From positions 40,341 to 104,340 of the forward strand of contig JAUYUB010000016.1 of assembly GCA_030692765.1 (NCBI GenBank): a DNA stretch of 64,000 bases, written 5' to 3'. A program made the position numbers and the translations under genes. The notes under the pieces were generated by a model. The model had not been told where the DNA came from, did not search any database, and saw only the letters and a program-made list of their open reading frames with translations. Shown piece by piece: positions 1-7,769 of this stretch (its first letter is position 1; every line of letters starts with the position of its first letter). This DNA is from Sulfuricurvum sp. (lineage in GTDB: Bacteria > Campylobacterota > Campylobacteria > Campylobacterales > Sulfurimonadaceae).

Positions 1-1
1 G

Positions 2-742
2 ACTATTTTGGACATGGTTAAAGCGCAGCGTATCCTTTTTGATCGACTGGGTATTCATGAAGTTCATGCCATCATCGGAGGCTCGATGGGTGGGATGCAG
101 GCACTTGCGTTTGGTGTCTTTTTCCCTAATTTTGCGAAAAAAATTATTGCTATGGCAACAACACACGCGACACAATCTTGGGCAATCGCTTTTAACAAAG
201 TAGCCCAAGAAGCCATCCTCAAAGACCCCGAGTTTAAAAACGGCTATTATGACCCTAAAACGATTCAAGAAAATGGTCTTAGCGGCATGGCAATCGGACG
301 CATGGCAGGGCATATAAGTTTCTTGTCACCACAGTCGATGGAACAAAAATTTGGGCGTGAATACAAACGAACGGATGGTTTGTTTGAATTGTTCGGAAAA
401 TTTCAGGTTGAATCGTATCTGGAGTATAATGGATACAATTTTACAAAATGGTTTGATCCGTTGTCGTATTTGTATATTACCAAAGCGATCAATATTCATG
501 ATCTTTCCCGTGGATTTGATTCATTGGAAGAGGCTTTGGACAAAATAGTGTGTGAGCTTTATTTGGTAGGATTTGAAAAAGATTTCCTCTTTTTACCCTC
601 TGAAATGGAGCACATTGCAACTACAATGCGAGCATGCGGAAAAAAGAATGTTGATTATATTGAGATACAAAGTGATTATGGGCATGATGCTTTTTTAGTA
701 GAAATTGATAAAATTGATCAGTATGTAAGGGATGCACTATGA
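2..742 (+). CDS. metX: Homoserine O-acyltransferase MetX, 3' part (cut by window start)
   Basis: This is the C-terminal two thirds of a MetX-type alpha/beta hydrolase, which acylates the hydroxyl of L-homoserine at the start of methionine synthesis. The frame is open to the left edge (T-I-L-D-M-V before the first in-window Met), matching the family's conserved pre-nucleophile segment, so the true start lies upstream. The nucleophile elbow GGSMGG is intact. The later Asp (FEKDFLF) and His (DYGHDAF) complete the catalytic triad. Acetyl- versus succinyl-CoA preference cannot be read by eye. xseB begins inside its stop codon (ATGA), so the two are translationally coupled. Confidence 0.9.
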   Translation, partial: TILDMVKAQRILFDRLGIHEVHAIIGGSMGGMQALAFGVFFPNFAKKIIAMATTHATQSWAIAFNKVAQEAILKDPEFKNGYYDPKTIQENGLSGMAIGRMAGHISFLSPQSMEQKFGREYKRTDGLFELFGKFQVESYLEYNGYNFTKWFDPLSYLYITKAINIHDLSRGFDSLEEALDKIVCELYLVGFEKDFLFLPSEMEHIATTMRACGKKNVDYIEIQSDYGHDAFLVEIDKIDQYVRDAL

Positions 743-933
743 GTAAAGAAGAGAGTTTTGAAGATAAAATAACCAATGCGAAAGCAATTTTAGAGAAATT
801 GATGGACCCTGCATTACCGATGAACGAAAGTGTAAAGGCATACGAAGCAGGAATGAATGAACTTAAATCTGCAGAAAAAATGTTAGAACAAGCACAATTG
901 CAAATTCAAATCATTAAAAACCAGGACCAATAA
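739..933 (+). CDS. xseB: Exodeoxyribonuclease VII small subunit
   Basis: A 64-residue, almost entirely helical protein of the XseB family, which binds XseA in several copies to form the single-strand exonuclease VII. The family pattern is visible: an N-terminal SFEDKI segment, a run resembling 'LE.L.....PL.ES...YE.G', then a second helix ending in a Gln/Lys-rich tail. The length is typical of the family. It overlaps metX by 4 bases and the nitrilase-like gene starts on its stop (TAATG). No xseA is seen in the window. Confidence 0.85.
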   Translation: MSKEESFEDKITNAKAILEKLMDPALPMNESVKAYEAGMNELKSAEKMLEQAQLQIQIIKNQDQ

Positions 934-1733
934 TGCGTTGCGCAATTTTACAGCTTCCATCTATTGGAATGGGAAGTAAAACCTTAGAAAACTACGCGAG
1001 AGCTGCCCATCAAAAAGGGGTTAAATTGATTCTCTTGGGAGAGTATCTTCTCAACCCTTTTTTCAAAGAACTGACCAATACTCCCATTTCAATGATAGCC
1101 GAACAAAGTGTTCATCAAATTGAAACACTTAAGGCACTTGCTGAAAAATACGAGATGACTTTTGTTGCCCCCATCGTTACGGTTAAGAAAAAAGAGTGCA
1201 CCAAAATGATCGCGAAAATCAGCGGGCGCAGTGTTACATACTATCCGCAGCAATTTTTGATTAACTACCCGCACTGGAATGAAGAAGCATTTTTCGCCAA
1301 TGCTATTGAACCCGTTAAGGCGCCTATGATGTTTTCCCTTAATGGTTTTAAATTTGCAGTTATGGGCGGTTTTGAAATTCATTTTGATCCTATGTGGGAA
1401 GCAATCAGCGCCAAGGGGATCGATGTAGTATTGTTGCCAAGTGCGTCAACCTTTGATTCTCATAACCGTTGGCGTGAAGTGATAAAAACGAGAGCTTTTA
1501 CACATAATTGCTATATCTTACGTGCCAATCGCGTGGGAGAATATCACGATGAGGCGCATGCGTGGAAGTTTTACGGCGATTCGATGCTTGTAACTCCCGA
1601 TGGCGATGTTGAGAGTGATCTAGGCAATACTGAAGAGTTATTGATCGTCGATTTGGATCGTAAAATGCTCACTGAAGCTCGCAAAGGGTGGAAGTTTAAA
1701 GAAGCTCTGAAAAAACGGAGGGTACTCGTATGA
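933..1733 (+). CDS. Nitrilase-superfamily protein lacking catalytic Lys and Cys
   Basis: A 266-residue protein with the carbon-nitrogen hydrolase fold along its whole length. Active members use a Glu-Lys-Cys triad. The Glu is present (E37 in LLGEYLL). The usual Y-x-K-x-x-L segment reads YYPQQFL around residues 103-109, giving Gln for Lys. The nucleophile segment, normally I-C-Y-D-I-x-F-P, reads GGFEIHFDP around 145-153, so the Cys is Gly146. The fold core (VVLLPSAS, RAFTHNCYILRANR) is otherwise well kept. It is probably not a hydrolase and may be a binding or structural relative, although a distant unusual catalytic scheme cannot be excluded. It overlaps both neighbours, in an operon with metX, xseB and a ThiF-like gene. 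Confidence 0.8.
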   Translation: MRCAILQLPSIGMGSKTLENYARAAHQKGVKLILLGEYLLNPFFKELTNTPISMIAEQSVHQIETLKALAEKYEMTFVAPIVTVKKKECTKMIAKISGRSVTYYPQQFLINYPHWNEEAFFANAIEPVKAPMMFSLNGFKFAVMGGFEIHFDPMWEAISAKGIDVVLLPSASTFDSHNRWREVIKTRAFTHNCYILRANRVGEYHDEAHAWKFYGDSMLVTPDGDVESDLGNTEELLIVDLDRKMLTEARKGWKFKEALKKRRVLV

Positions 1734-2407
1734 TGCATTATTTTCATAGACAAGTCCAGTTATGGGGTGAGGAAACACAACTCCTTTTGCAAACTAAACG
1801 TATTGCGATTATCGGAAGTGGCGGATTAGGCTCTTCATTGGCTTTTGCATTGGGAGCATCCGGGATCGGTGAGATCCATATTGTCGATTTCGATACGGTT
1901 AGTCTGCACAACATTCATCGTCAAATCGCTTTTAAGATGGGTGATGAGGACAAGTTTAAAGCAGACATTACGGCACAGCTCATTCAAGAGCGTTGTCCAT
2001 ATGTCAAAAGCTACGCGCATATATGCAATTTTGAAGAATTTGCACTCAAGGGGATTGAGGTTGATCTTATTATTGATGCGACAGATAATCTCCCTACGCG
2101 CGGAGCCATTAATACCTATGCTAAACAAATAGAAAAACCATGGGTCTACGGCTCAGTAGAAGCTTTTAACGGGCAAGTCTGTTTTTTTGAGAAATCTTCA
2201 TTTACGGAACTGTTTAAAATCACGCAAAAAACTCCAGCGGGCATTGCCGCGCCTATCGTCATGCACATTGCCTCTCTTCAAGCCAACTTGGCATTACGCT
2301 ATTTAGCAGGGCTGTCGGTTAAAAAAGATCAGCTTTCATATCTGTTTTTCAATGAAGAGGGAGAATTGATGACTCAAAAGTTCATGCTCCCCTCATCAAA
2401 CGAATAA
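1730..2407 (+). CDS. ThiF/MoeB/HesA-family E1-like adenylyltransferase
   Basis: A 225-residue E1-like protein. Such enzymes adenylate the C-terminal Gly of a ubiquitin-like sulfur carrier (ThiS, MoaD) or another small substrate. The nucleotide-binding loop GSGGLGSS lies at residues 29-36, the acidic residues VDFDTV at 52-57, and the N-x-x-R-Q signature at 61-65. The conserved Asp loop is DATDN at 116-120. The region that in MoeB/ThiF carries paired CxxC zinc ligands and the catalytic Cys is shortened, and has no Cys beyond C151. The start may be the ATG at 1730 or the adjacent one at 1733. It is translationally coupled to the nitrilase-like gene. No ThiS or MoaD partner is nearby, so the substrate is unknown. 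Confidence 0.8.
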   Translation: MMHYFHRQVQLWGEETQLLLQTKRIAIIGSGGLGSSLAFALGASGIGEIHIVDFDTVSLHNIHRQIAFKMGDEDKFKADITAQLIQERCPYVKSYAHICNFEEFALKGIEVDLIIDATDNLPTRGAINTYAKQIEKPWVYGSVEAFNGQVCFFEKSSFTELFKITQKTPAGIAAPIVMHIASLQANLALRYLAGLSVKKDQLSYLFFNEEGELMTQKFMLPSSNE

Positions 2408-2408
2408 T

Positions 2409-2978
2409 TTACAGCGTTGAAATATATTTAGCTAGTGATTTGATCTGTTCACCGCTCAATGATTTAGCCTGTCCTGTCATAAGGGCTTTCATCTCTTTAC
2501 CATAGCTTCCTGCTTGGTATCCATGTAAAGCATCTTCAATCTGCGAAGCTGACCAGCCTGCGATAACCTGTGATTTTCCTAATGCCGGTTTTTCGGCTTT
2601 TGCACCATGACATGAAGCACATTTTTCCCGATACAAAGCACTCGCATCTGCTTGTGCAGGTTTTTCTTTCACTTCTGTTTGTGGCTTCACTTCTTTTAGC
2701 ACTTTTAGAGTAGAAGGTTTTTTAGGTTCGGTTTTAATCTTTTCAACAGGTTTTTCCACAGGTTTTGATTCAACGATCGGTGTTGACTCTACTTTAGCTG
2801 GGGGAGTTATGGTTGGGGTTATTTCTGGAATAACGGCTTTTGGTTCATCTACAGAAGTTGTATTGACTTCTGGTGTTATGACATTGGTATTTTCAACGGA
2901 AGGGGCATTTTGAGTGGGTATAGTATCATTGCATCCTATGAAAAAAAGAGTACAAAGCAAGGGAATGAGTGCTTTCAT
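2409..2978 (-). CDS. Lipoprotein mono-haem c-type cytochrome with Pro/Thr-rich spacer
   Basis: A 189-residue exported cytochrome. The N-terminus is a lipoprotein signal ending in FFIGC (lipid-modified Cys near residue 16). A long low-complexity Pro/Thr/Val/Glu/Lys spacer (about residues 20-110) follows. The C-terminal domain is a small class I cytochrome c with CASCHG haem attachment, and a Met (in KEMKALM) is a likely distal ligand. The spacer probably holds the haem domain away from the membrane for electron transfer in the periplasm. The start is supported by AGGAG seven bases upstream. It is convergent with the ThiF-like gene, with one base between the stops. The redox partner is unknown. 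Confidence 0.88.
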   Translation of the reverse strand: MKALIPLLCTLFFIGCNDTIPTQNAPSVENTNVITPEVNTTSVDEPKAVIPEITPTITPPAKVESTPIVESKPVEKPVEKIKTEPKKPSTLKVLKEVKPQTEVKEKPAQADASALYREKCASCHGAKAEKPALGKSQVIAGWSASQIEDALHGYQAGSYGKEMKALMTGQAKSLSGEQIKSLAKYISTL

Positions 2979-3077
2979 GTTTATCTCCTAGTTATTTAGG
3001 ATGATTGTACACTATGTATTTTGTATTTTAGATTATTTTATTTGATTTGGAATAAAAAAAGAGGGAAAAGTGACTCA

Positions 3078-3097
3078 TTTTGCACCGAAGTGCAAAA
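3078..3097 (-). terminator. Hairpin with C(UUCG)G tetraloop after the small lipoprotein gene
   Basis: A perfect 8-bp stem, TTTTGCAC/GTGCAAAA, closes a 4-base loop. Read on the minus strand the loop is TTCG closed by C-G, the very stable UUCG class. It lies 17 bases past the stop of the 73-residue lipoprotein gene. A pyrimidine-rich stretch with seven T follows a little further on. This fits an intrinsic terminator, although the T-run is not directly adjacent. Confidence 0.6.
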
Positions 3098-3114
3098 CTT
3101 ATCGCTAGAGCTAA

Positions 3115-3336
3115 TTACTTAGCAGCTTCTACAGGTGCAGCAGCTTCAGCAGCAGCTTCAGGTGCAGCAGCATCAGCAGGTGCAGCAGCATCAACAGCAG
3201 CAGCATCAGCAGGCATAGCTTCAGCAGCAGGTGCTACTTCCTCAGTTGCAGCAGGTGCTGCCTCAGTAGTAGCTTCTTCTTTACTACATCCAATAAACAT
3301 TGCAGCTAAAAGCATAGCAAGGGCGATTTTCATCAT
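3115..3336 (-). CDS. Small Ala/Glu/Pro-rich lipoprotein
   Basis: A 73-residue protein with a lipoprotein signal (AAMFIGCS, Cys near residue 17). The mature part is almost wholly Ala, Glu, Pro and Asp in short repeats of the type ADAAAP/EAAAE. This is a low-complexity, acidic, probably disordered or helical tail. It resembles short abundant lipoproteins (Lpp-like in size, not in sequence) and I cannot assign a function. It has its own strong promoter upstream, AGGAG before a double ATG (3336 or 3333), and a stable hairpin downstream, so it is likely a highly expressed single gene. Confidence 0.75.
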   Translation of the reverse strand: MMKIALAMLLAAMFIGCSKEEATTEAAPAATEEVAPAAEAMPADAAAVDAAAPADAAAPEAAAEAAAPVEAAK

Positions 3337-3364
3337 GTGTGACTCCTATTTAAAATATGCTGGA

Positions 3365-3393
3365 AGTATACACTCACCATGAATCTTTGTCAA
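3365..3393 (-). promoter_or_regulatory. Sigma-70 type promoter of the small lipoprotein gene
   Basis: Read on the minus strand: TTGACA (3393-3388), a 17-base spacer, then TATACT (3370-3365). It lies about 30 bases before the start codon and the AGGAG ribosome site. A near-consensus -35 box is notable because Campylobacterota promoters usually have only a clear -10. Confidence 0.8.
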
Positions 3394-3572
3394 GAGTTTT
3401 TTTTTATTTTTCATAATTTTTCTACTAAATCCCTATTTTATGGGCTTTTTAAATGTAATTATTTTTTTTTAATGTGTAAAAAATGTCATTTTTGAGCTAT
3501 TTTTAGGAAATGTTTTAGGAAATTTAGGCAGTTTATTTGAATTGTTTACTTACTGTTGTCTTTTTTCAGTCC

Positions 3573-5162
3573 CTATTTTGAATCATTATTATTTTCTATA
3601 AGGCTATAGACTTTATTACGCCCATCTGATTTTGCATGATAAAGTGCATCGTCAGCATCTTTAAGTAGTTTTAAAATTTGATCTTTATTACCTACTAATG
3701 CACTTGAAAGACCAATACTAACGGTTATGTTTGTAGATGTAGGTGAAGTCTTATGTGGGATTTTATAATTTTCTATCTCTTTACATATACTCTGGGCAAT
3801 AGCTTTTGCTGCTTGAAATGATGTGTCCGGGAATATTACAATAAACTCTTCTCCTCCATAACGTGCGACAAAATCCGATAGTCGACTGGCATTATGTACA
3901 ATTGCTCGCGCGATTTTTTTGATGATCTCATCACCTTGTACATGTCCGTACGTATCATTGTAGAGTTTGAAATGATCAATATCTATCATTATGATAGAAA
4001 TGTTTTTTTCCTCACGTTGGACCAATGCACCCAGTGTTGTTATGAATTGATCCAAAGAACGTCTGTTCTGTAATAATGTAAGTGGATCGGTGAGTGAAAG
4101 ATCTTCAAGAGCTTTGTTTTGATTGATGACATGTTGTATCAATGAATTAAAATGCTTAGTTAGATCTGAAAACTCATCGTTCGTCTTTGAAAATTGATGG
4201 ATTGGTCTGAACTTCTTGTTACGGAGGATCCAGCTCATTTGATTTTGGAGTGTATGAATTGGTTTTAAGATAACAAAGTTCATAAATAAAAGTGCACCTA
4301 ACACAAACATAATGCCCGCTATGATGCCGAGAAGGAGAAAATTTTTGACATTTTCTTGGGCTTTTTGAAAAAGATTCCGGTGGGTGTTCAGTGTGATCAA
4401 GATATTTGATGTGTTACTGAAATCCGATAATAGTGCATAGGTAGTAAGCAGATTTTCTGTTTGTTGAGTTATAACAGTCTTTGCTTTATTTTTAAGCTGA
4501 TGTTGTATGGTAGATGGAGCTGATTTAAACGAGGAGAGAGTGAAATGAGTTCCGGTATCTTCATGAATCTTTTTCCATATCTTTTTATCTAAAACCCGTC
4601 CAAACATTATGTATCCATTTGGTGCTCCAGAAGGGTCTGATGCATATATGGGATTGATGCTTATCATCAATACCTTATTTCCTATTAATGAATAACCGTA
4701 ATGGCCTTGCTGCTCATAGGGGACGTTGTTATCTATTTTAATCAAGGGAGCAGAAAGTGTGTACATAGACTTCATGAACTTTGGTATTAATAATGCAGAA
4801 TCAGCATCTGTATTGCGTGAGTAGGTCATCATTTTTCCATTTGGATAATAGATGGCTATTAGGGCAAAATTAGATGCTTCCAGAGCATGAGCAGTTAAAT
4901 AAGTCTTAGCAAACTCTTTGTCATTGGTCTGAAGGTAACTTGCCATTTCATCCCAGATTGACCATCCCGTTCCAAATTGTTGAAATTGTTGTGCATCATT
5001 TTTTAAATTTAGGGTAATTTGTTTGAGTGACTGTTGTGCCATGTTTATTTCTAAGTTAGCGTACGTTGGATAGATATAATAATAGACAAACGAGGTTATA
5101 GCCAACGTGAAGAGAAACGCTTGAAAGGCTAGAAATAATATAAGTTTTTTTGATAAATTCAT
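3573..5162 (-). CDS. CHASE4-like membrane diguanylate cyclase (GGDEF)
   Basis: A 529-residue inner-membrane protein predicted to make c-di-GMP from two GTP. TM1 lies at about 8-29. A periplasmic sensor of CHASE4 type follows at about 35-265, with the pattern GWSIWDEMASYL followed by an IAIYYPNGK core. TM2 is at about 273-296, a HAMP-like segment at about 297-350, and the GGDEF domain at about 360-525. The active loop is GGEEF at 436-440. An RxxD product-inhibition site (RLSD, 427-430) sits five residues before it, so an active and feedback-inhibited cyclase is expected. AAGAGAG precedes the start. It is a single gene with no obvious operon partner. Confidence 0.88.
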   Translation of the reverse strand: MNLSKKLILFLAFQAFLFTLAITSFVYYYIYPTYANLEINMAQQSLKQITLNLKNDAQQFQQFGTGWSIWDEMASYLQTNDKEFAKTYLTAHALEASNFALIAIYYPNGKMMTYSRNTDADSALLIPKFMKSMYTLSAPLIKIDNNVPYEQQGHYGYSLIGNKVLMISINPIYASDPSGAPNGYIMFGRVLDKKIWKKIHEDTGTHFTLSSFKSAPSTIQHQLKNKAKTVITQQTENLLTTYALLSDFSNTSNILITLNTHRNLFQKAQENVKNFLLLGIIAGIMFVLGALLFMNFVILKPIHTLQNQMSWILRNKKFRPIHQFSKTNDEFSDLTKHFNSLIQHVINQNKALEDLSLTDPLTLLQNRRSLDQFITTLGALVQREEKNISIIMIDIDHFKLYNDTYGHVQGDEIIKKIARAIVHNASRLSDFVARYGGEEFIVIFPDTSFQAAKAIAQSICKEIENYKIPHKTSPTSTNITVSIGLSSALVGNKDQILKLLKDADDALYHAKSDGRNKVYSLIENNNDSK

Positions 5163-5269
5163 TTTCTCTCTTACTATATTGGATTATAGATATTACTTTC
5201 TAAGTATAGAATTATTTTACTTGAATATTTTCAAAACATTCTCATTATCTCTTTAGATGAAGTTGTTTA

Positions 5270-5299
5270 TTGAGTTTAAATCGATAATTGGTATATAAT
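5270..5299 (+). promoter_or_regulatory. Candidate promoter of the polysaccharide deacetylase gene
   Basis: TTGAGT (5270-5275), an 18-base spacer and a perfect TATAAT (5294-5299) stand 36 bases before the GTG start at 5336. The -10 is convincing and the -35 is only partial. Confidence 0.45.
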
Positions 5300-5335
5300 C
5301 GCGCTAAATATTTTATAAGAATCGAGTACTGATCT

Positions 5336-6109
5336 GTGGCGTTAAAATCTCCGTTTTCCTTATTAGCATTGTTGGCAACCTTATGGCTGTCTGTTCCTGC
5401 GTTTGCAGTTCAAAGTATCCCTGTATTGTGCTATCACCGTTGCGGTGCTGAAGTCAAAGATTCGATGACCATTAAAACACAGGCGTTTGCCGCTCAGCTA
5501 GAATGGCTCATCAAAAACGGTTATACGGTTATCACGCTGGACACCGCGGCACGTTATCTCAATGGTCAGATCAAATCGATTCCTGCCAAATCGATTGTCG
5601 TTACCGCGGATGATGGTCACAAAAGTGTCTACAGTGATATGGCCCCTATTATCAAAAAGTACAAAGTTCCTGTGACCCTGTTTATCTATCCAAGTGCGAT
5701 CTCCAATGCCAAATACGCAATGACGTGGGATCAGTTGCGGGAGCTGGAAGCCACGAAACTGTTTCATGTAGAGTCTCATACCTATTGGCACCCGAATTTC
5801 AAGCGCGAGAAGAAGATGCTTTCAAAAGAAGAATATGAAAAATCGGTGCACGCGCAATTGTATAAATCCAAAGCGACGTTAGAGAAAAAAATGGGGCATG
5901 GGATCAAGTATCTCGCATGGCCGTTTGGTATCTATGATGAGGATCTTTTAAAAAGAGCAAAAGAAGCGGGATATGAGATGGCGTTTTCAATCGATCATCA
6001 CCATGCAAAGTCCACGGAGCCGTTGATGGCAAAATCACGTTACATGATTATCGACGGCTATAATCTGAAACGATTTGAATCGATCAGCAGCGGGAAAGAA
6101 GATAAGTAA
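5336..6109 (+). CDS. Exported polysaccharide deacetylase (NodB-fold)
   Basis: A 257-residue carbohydrate esterase family 4-type protein, expected to remove acetyl groups from an amino-sugar polymer in the periplasm. The signal peptide ends at AFA (about residue 24). The metal-binding Asp pair lies in VTADDG, the form of the TFDDG motif. The His pair is in ESHTYWHPN (H-x3-H). A later LAWPFGIYD segment matches the family's motif with Pro-Phe-Gly. The start is a GTG with no strong ribosome site, chosen because the signal peptide begins there. The substrate is unknown; extracellular polysaccharide (PgaB-like) is more likely than peptidoglycan, but this is inference. Confidence 0.82.
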   Translation: MALKSPFSLLALLATLWLSVPAFAVQSIPVLCYHRCGAEVKDSMTIKTQAFAAQLEWLIKNGYTVITLDTAARYLNGQIKSIPAKSIVVTADDGHKSVYSDMAPIIKKYKVPVTLFIYPSAISNAKYAMTWDQLRELEATKLFHVESHTYWHPNFKREKKMLSKEEYEKSVHAQLYKSKATLEKKMGHGIKYLAWPFGIYDEDLLKRAKEAGYEMAFSIDHHHAKSTEPLMAKSRYMIIDGYNLKRFESISSGKEDK

Positions 6110-6117
6110 AAAATCGT

Positions 6118-6146
6118 TATAATATGAGACTATTTATCTCATATTA
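6118..6146 (+). promoter_or_regulatory. Perfect -10 box embedded in a 9-bp inverted repeat before dapC
   Basis: TATAAT at 6118-6123 overlaps the left arm of an exact inverted repeat, TAATATGAG (6120-6128) and CTCATATTA (6138-6146), with a 9-base centre. The repeat covers the expected transcription start of the dapC-mutS2 operon. It could be a repressor operator or a 5'-end RNA hairpin. No T-run follows, so a terminator is unlikely. Confidence 0.5.
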
Positions 6147-6157
6147 AAGACCGTCCT

Positions 6158-7297
6158 TTGCACTTTGAACCGTACCCTTTTGAAAAACTAACCTCCCTCT
6201 TGGAGGGAATCATCCCCAATGAAGCGTATTCACCCATAGCACTGACTATTGGTGAGCCGCAGTTTGAAACTCCTGCATTTATCCAAAAATCACTGGCGAT
6301 GCACTCTGAAGACCTGCGCCGTTATCCAAAAACAGCGGGTGAACCGTATCTCAATGAATCCATGCGCAACTTTGTAAAAAGCCGTTTTGGGGTGGAACTC
6401 AAAGCCAATGAGCTGATCAGTTCATTTGGGACACGTGAAGTGCTCTTTAATTTTCCGCAGTATTATCTGTTCGATAAAAAAGAGCCAGTCATGGCGTATA
6501 CCAATCCATTTTATCAGATCTATGAGGGTGCGGCAATCGCATCGCGTGCAAAAGTGATCCATCTGAATTTGACCCAGAACAATGCCTTTAAACCGGTCAT
6601 CAATGAAGAGGAATTGGCAACGTGTGATCTGGTGATCTTGAATTTTCCCAACAATCCGACTGCTTCGTTATTGTCGATTGAGGAGTTGGGTGAATGGGTG
6701 AAGCTTGCCCTCAAACACGACTTTATGCTTATCAATGACGAGTGTTACAGTGAGATCTATACGGCGAAAAAAGTCCCTTCATTACTCGAAGCATCGGTGC
6801 ATGTAGGGAATGTCAGTTTTAAAAATATCTTGGTGATCAACTCCATCTCTAAGCGTTCTTCGGCTCCGGGATTGCGCAGCGGATTTATCGCTGGGGATGC
6901 AACGGTATTAAAAGGGTATGCCCAATACCGTACGTACGTGGGATGTGCGTCACCATTGCCTCTTCAAGCCTCTGCAGCCATGGCATGGGCGGATGATGAA
7001 CACGTGCAGGTCGCACGTGATGTGTATGCTCAAAACTTTAAAGCGGCACGCGAGATATTGGGTGTTGAAACATCGGATGCGACGTTTTATCTGTGGCTAA
7101 AAGTACCCAATGCGCTGGAGTTTACGCAACGTTTTTATCGTGATTACAACGTAAAAGTCCTCCCTGGAGAATTTTTAGCACGTGATAATGCACAGGGCGA
7201 AAATCCTGGGTTAGGATATATCCGTATCGCGTTAGTCGAAGAAACCACCAAAACAATACAAGCGCTTATGCGACTTAAGGAGGCACTCAATGGATGA
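6158..7297 (+). CDS. dapC: Succinyldiaminopimelate aminotransferase, DapC-type
   Basis: A 379-residue fold-type I pyridoxal phosphate aminotransferase. The best match from memory is the Campylobacterota succinyl-DAP transaminase of the lysine/diaminopimelate pathway, which feeds peptidoglycan. The features seen are an IGEP substrate loop near the N-terminus, NFPNNPT, the Asp of INDECYSEIY, and the Schiff-base Lys in SISKRSSAPGLRSGF. The start is a TTG chosen because the family begins with the segment FEPYPFEKL; there is no strong ribosome site. It is first in an overlapping operon with murC, which fits a cell-wall precursor role. The exact acyl-DAP substrate is inferred. Confidence 0.82.
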   Translation: MHFEPYPFEKLTSLLEGIIPNEAYSPIALTIGEPQFETPAFIQKSLAMHSEDLRRYPKTAGEPYLNESMRNFVKSRFGVELKANELISSFGTREVLFNFPQYYLFDKKEPVMAYTNPFYQIYEGAAIASRAKVIHLNLTQNNAFKPVINEEELATCDLVILNFPNNPTASLLSIEELGEWVKLALKHDFMLINDECYSEIYTAKKVPSLLEASVHVGNVSFKNILVINSISKRSSAPGLRSGFIAGDATVLKGYAQYRTYVGCASPLPLQASAAMAWADDEHVQVARDVYAQNFKAAREILGVETSDATFYLWLKVPNALEFTQRFYRDYNVKVLPGEFLARDNAQGENPGLGYIRIALVEETTKTIQALMRLKEALNG

Positions 7298-7769
7298 GCT
7301 CAAGGAAAAGATCTATAACGCACAAGCGGCAGGGGATATAGCTTCACTGTATGTTCTCGAAGCACAGGCGCATGAGACGTTTGATGACGATACATTGATG
7401 GCCTATTATGCCAATATTTTGGACCTTGCCATGGAGCGTATGACCAATGCGCTGGAAAATCTGGAGCGTCTGGACATGAACGAAGTTCAGGACTTTGCTA
7501 CTTTGAGAGCATTGTATGAGTATGCGATCGAGCATTACAGTGCGGGAAGTGCTCATGATGCGAGTGCCCTTTTTGAAGTCATTGGCGGATTAAGCAAAGA
7601 CGAGCCGTTTAATGAAGCGATGAAAATGCACCGCGCGGCATGCGATGCGAAAATCCCGTTTGATGATTTTATCGATGAGTATGTGGATATGAAAGCGGTA
7701 CAAGAGAGCGGAAAATTCTACATCGGCGAGTTCAAAAAATGCATTGAAGAAGCAGGAGAGACAGAATGA
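7290..7769 (+). CDS. Conserved-looking helical protein, unknown function
   Basis: A 159-residue acidic protein, predicted almost entirely helical, with no signal peptide, membrane segment or recognised motif. It starts 8 bases inside dapC and ends 4 bases inside murC, so it is locked into the dapC-murC operon. Repeated helical hairpins rich in Ala, Tyr and Glu (for example LYEYAIEHYSAGSAHDASALF at about 70-90) give a TPR-like feel, but I cannot assign a family. A cytoplasmic partner of cell-wall synthesis is possible from context only. Confidence 0.7.
   Translation: MDELKEKIYNAQAAGDIASLYVLEAQAHETFDDDTLMAYYANILDLAMERMTNALENLERLDMNEVQDFATLRALYEYAIEHYSAGSAHDASALFEVIGGLSKDEPFNEAMKMHRAACDAKIPFDDFIDEYVDMKAVQESGKFYIGEFKKCIEEAGETE

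Noticed and set aside
3080..3382. Open frame of 100 codons on the plus strand, Ala/Ser-rich
   Set aside because: It is the antisense shadow of the low-complexity lipoprotein gene, whose lipobox, ribosome site, promoter and terminator are all on the minus strand.
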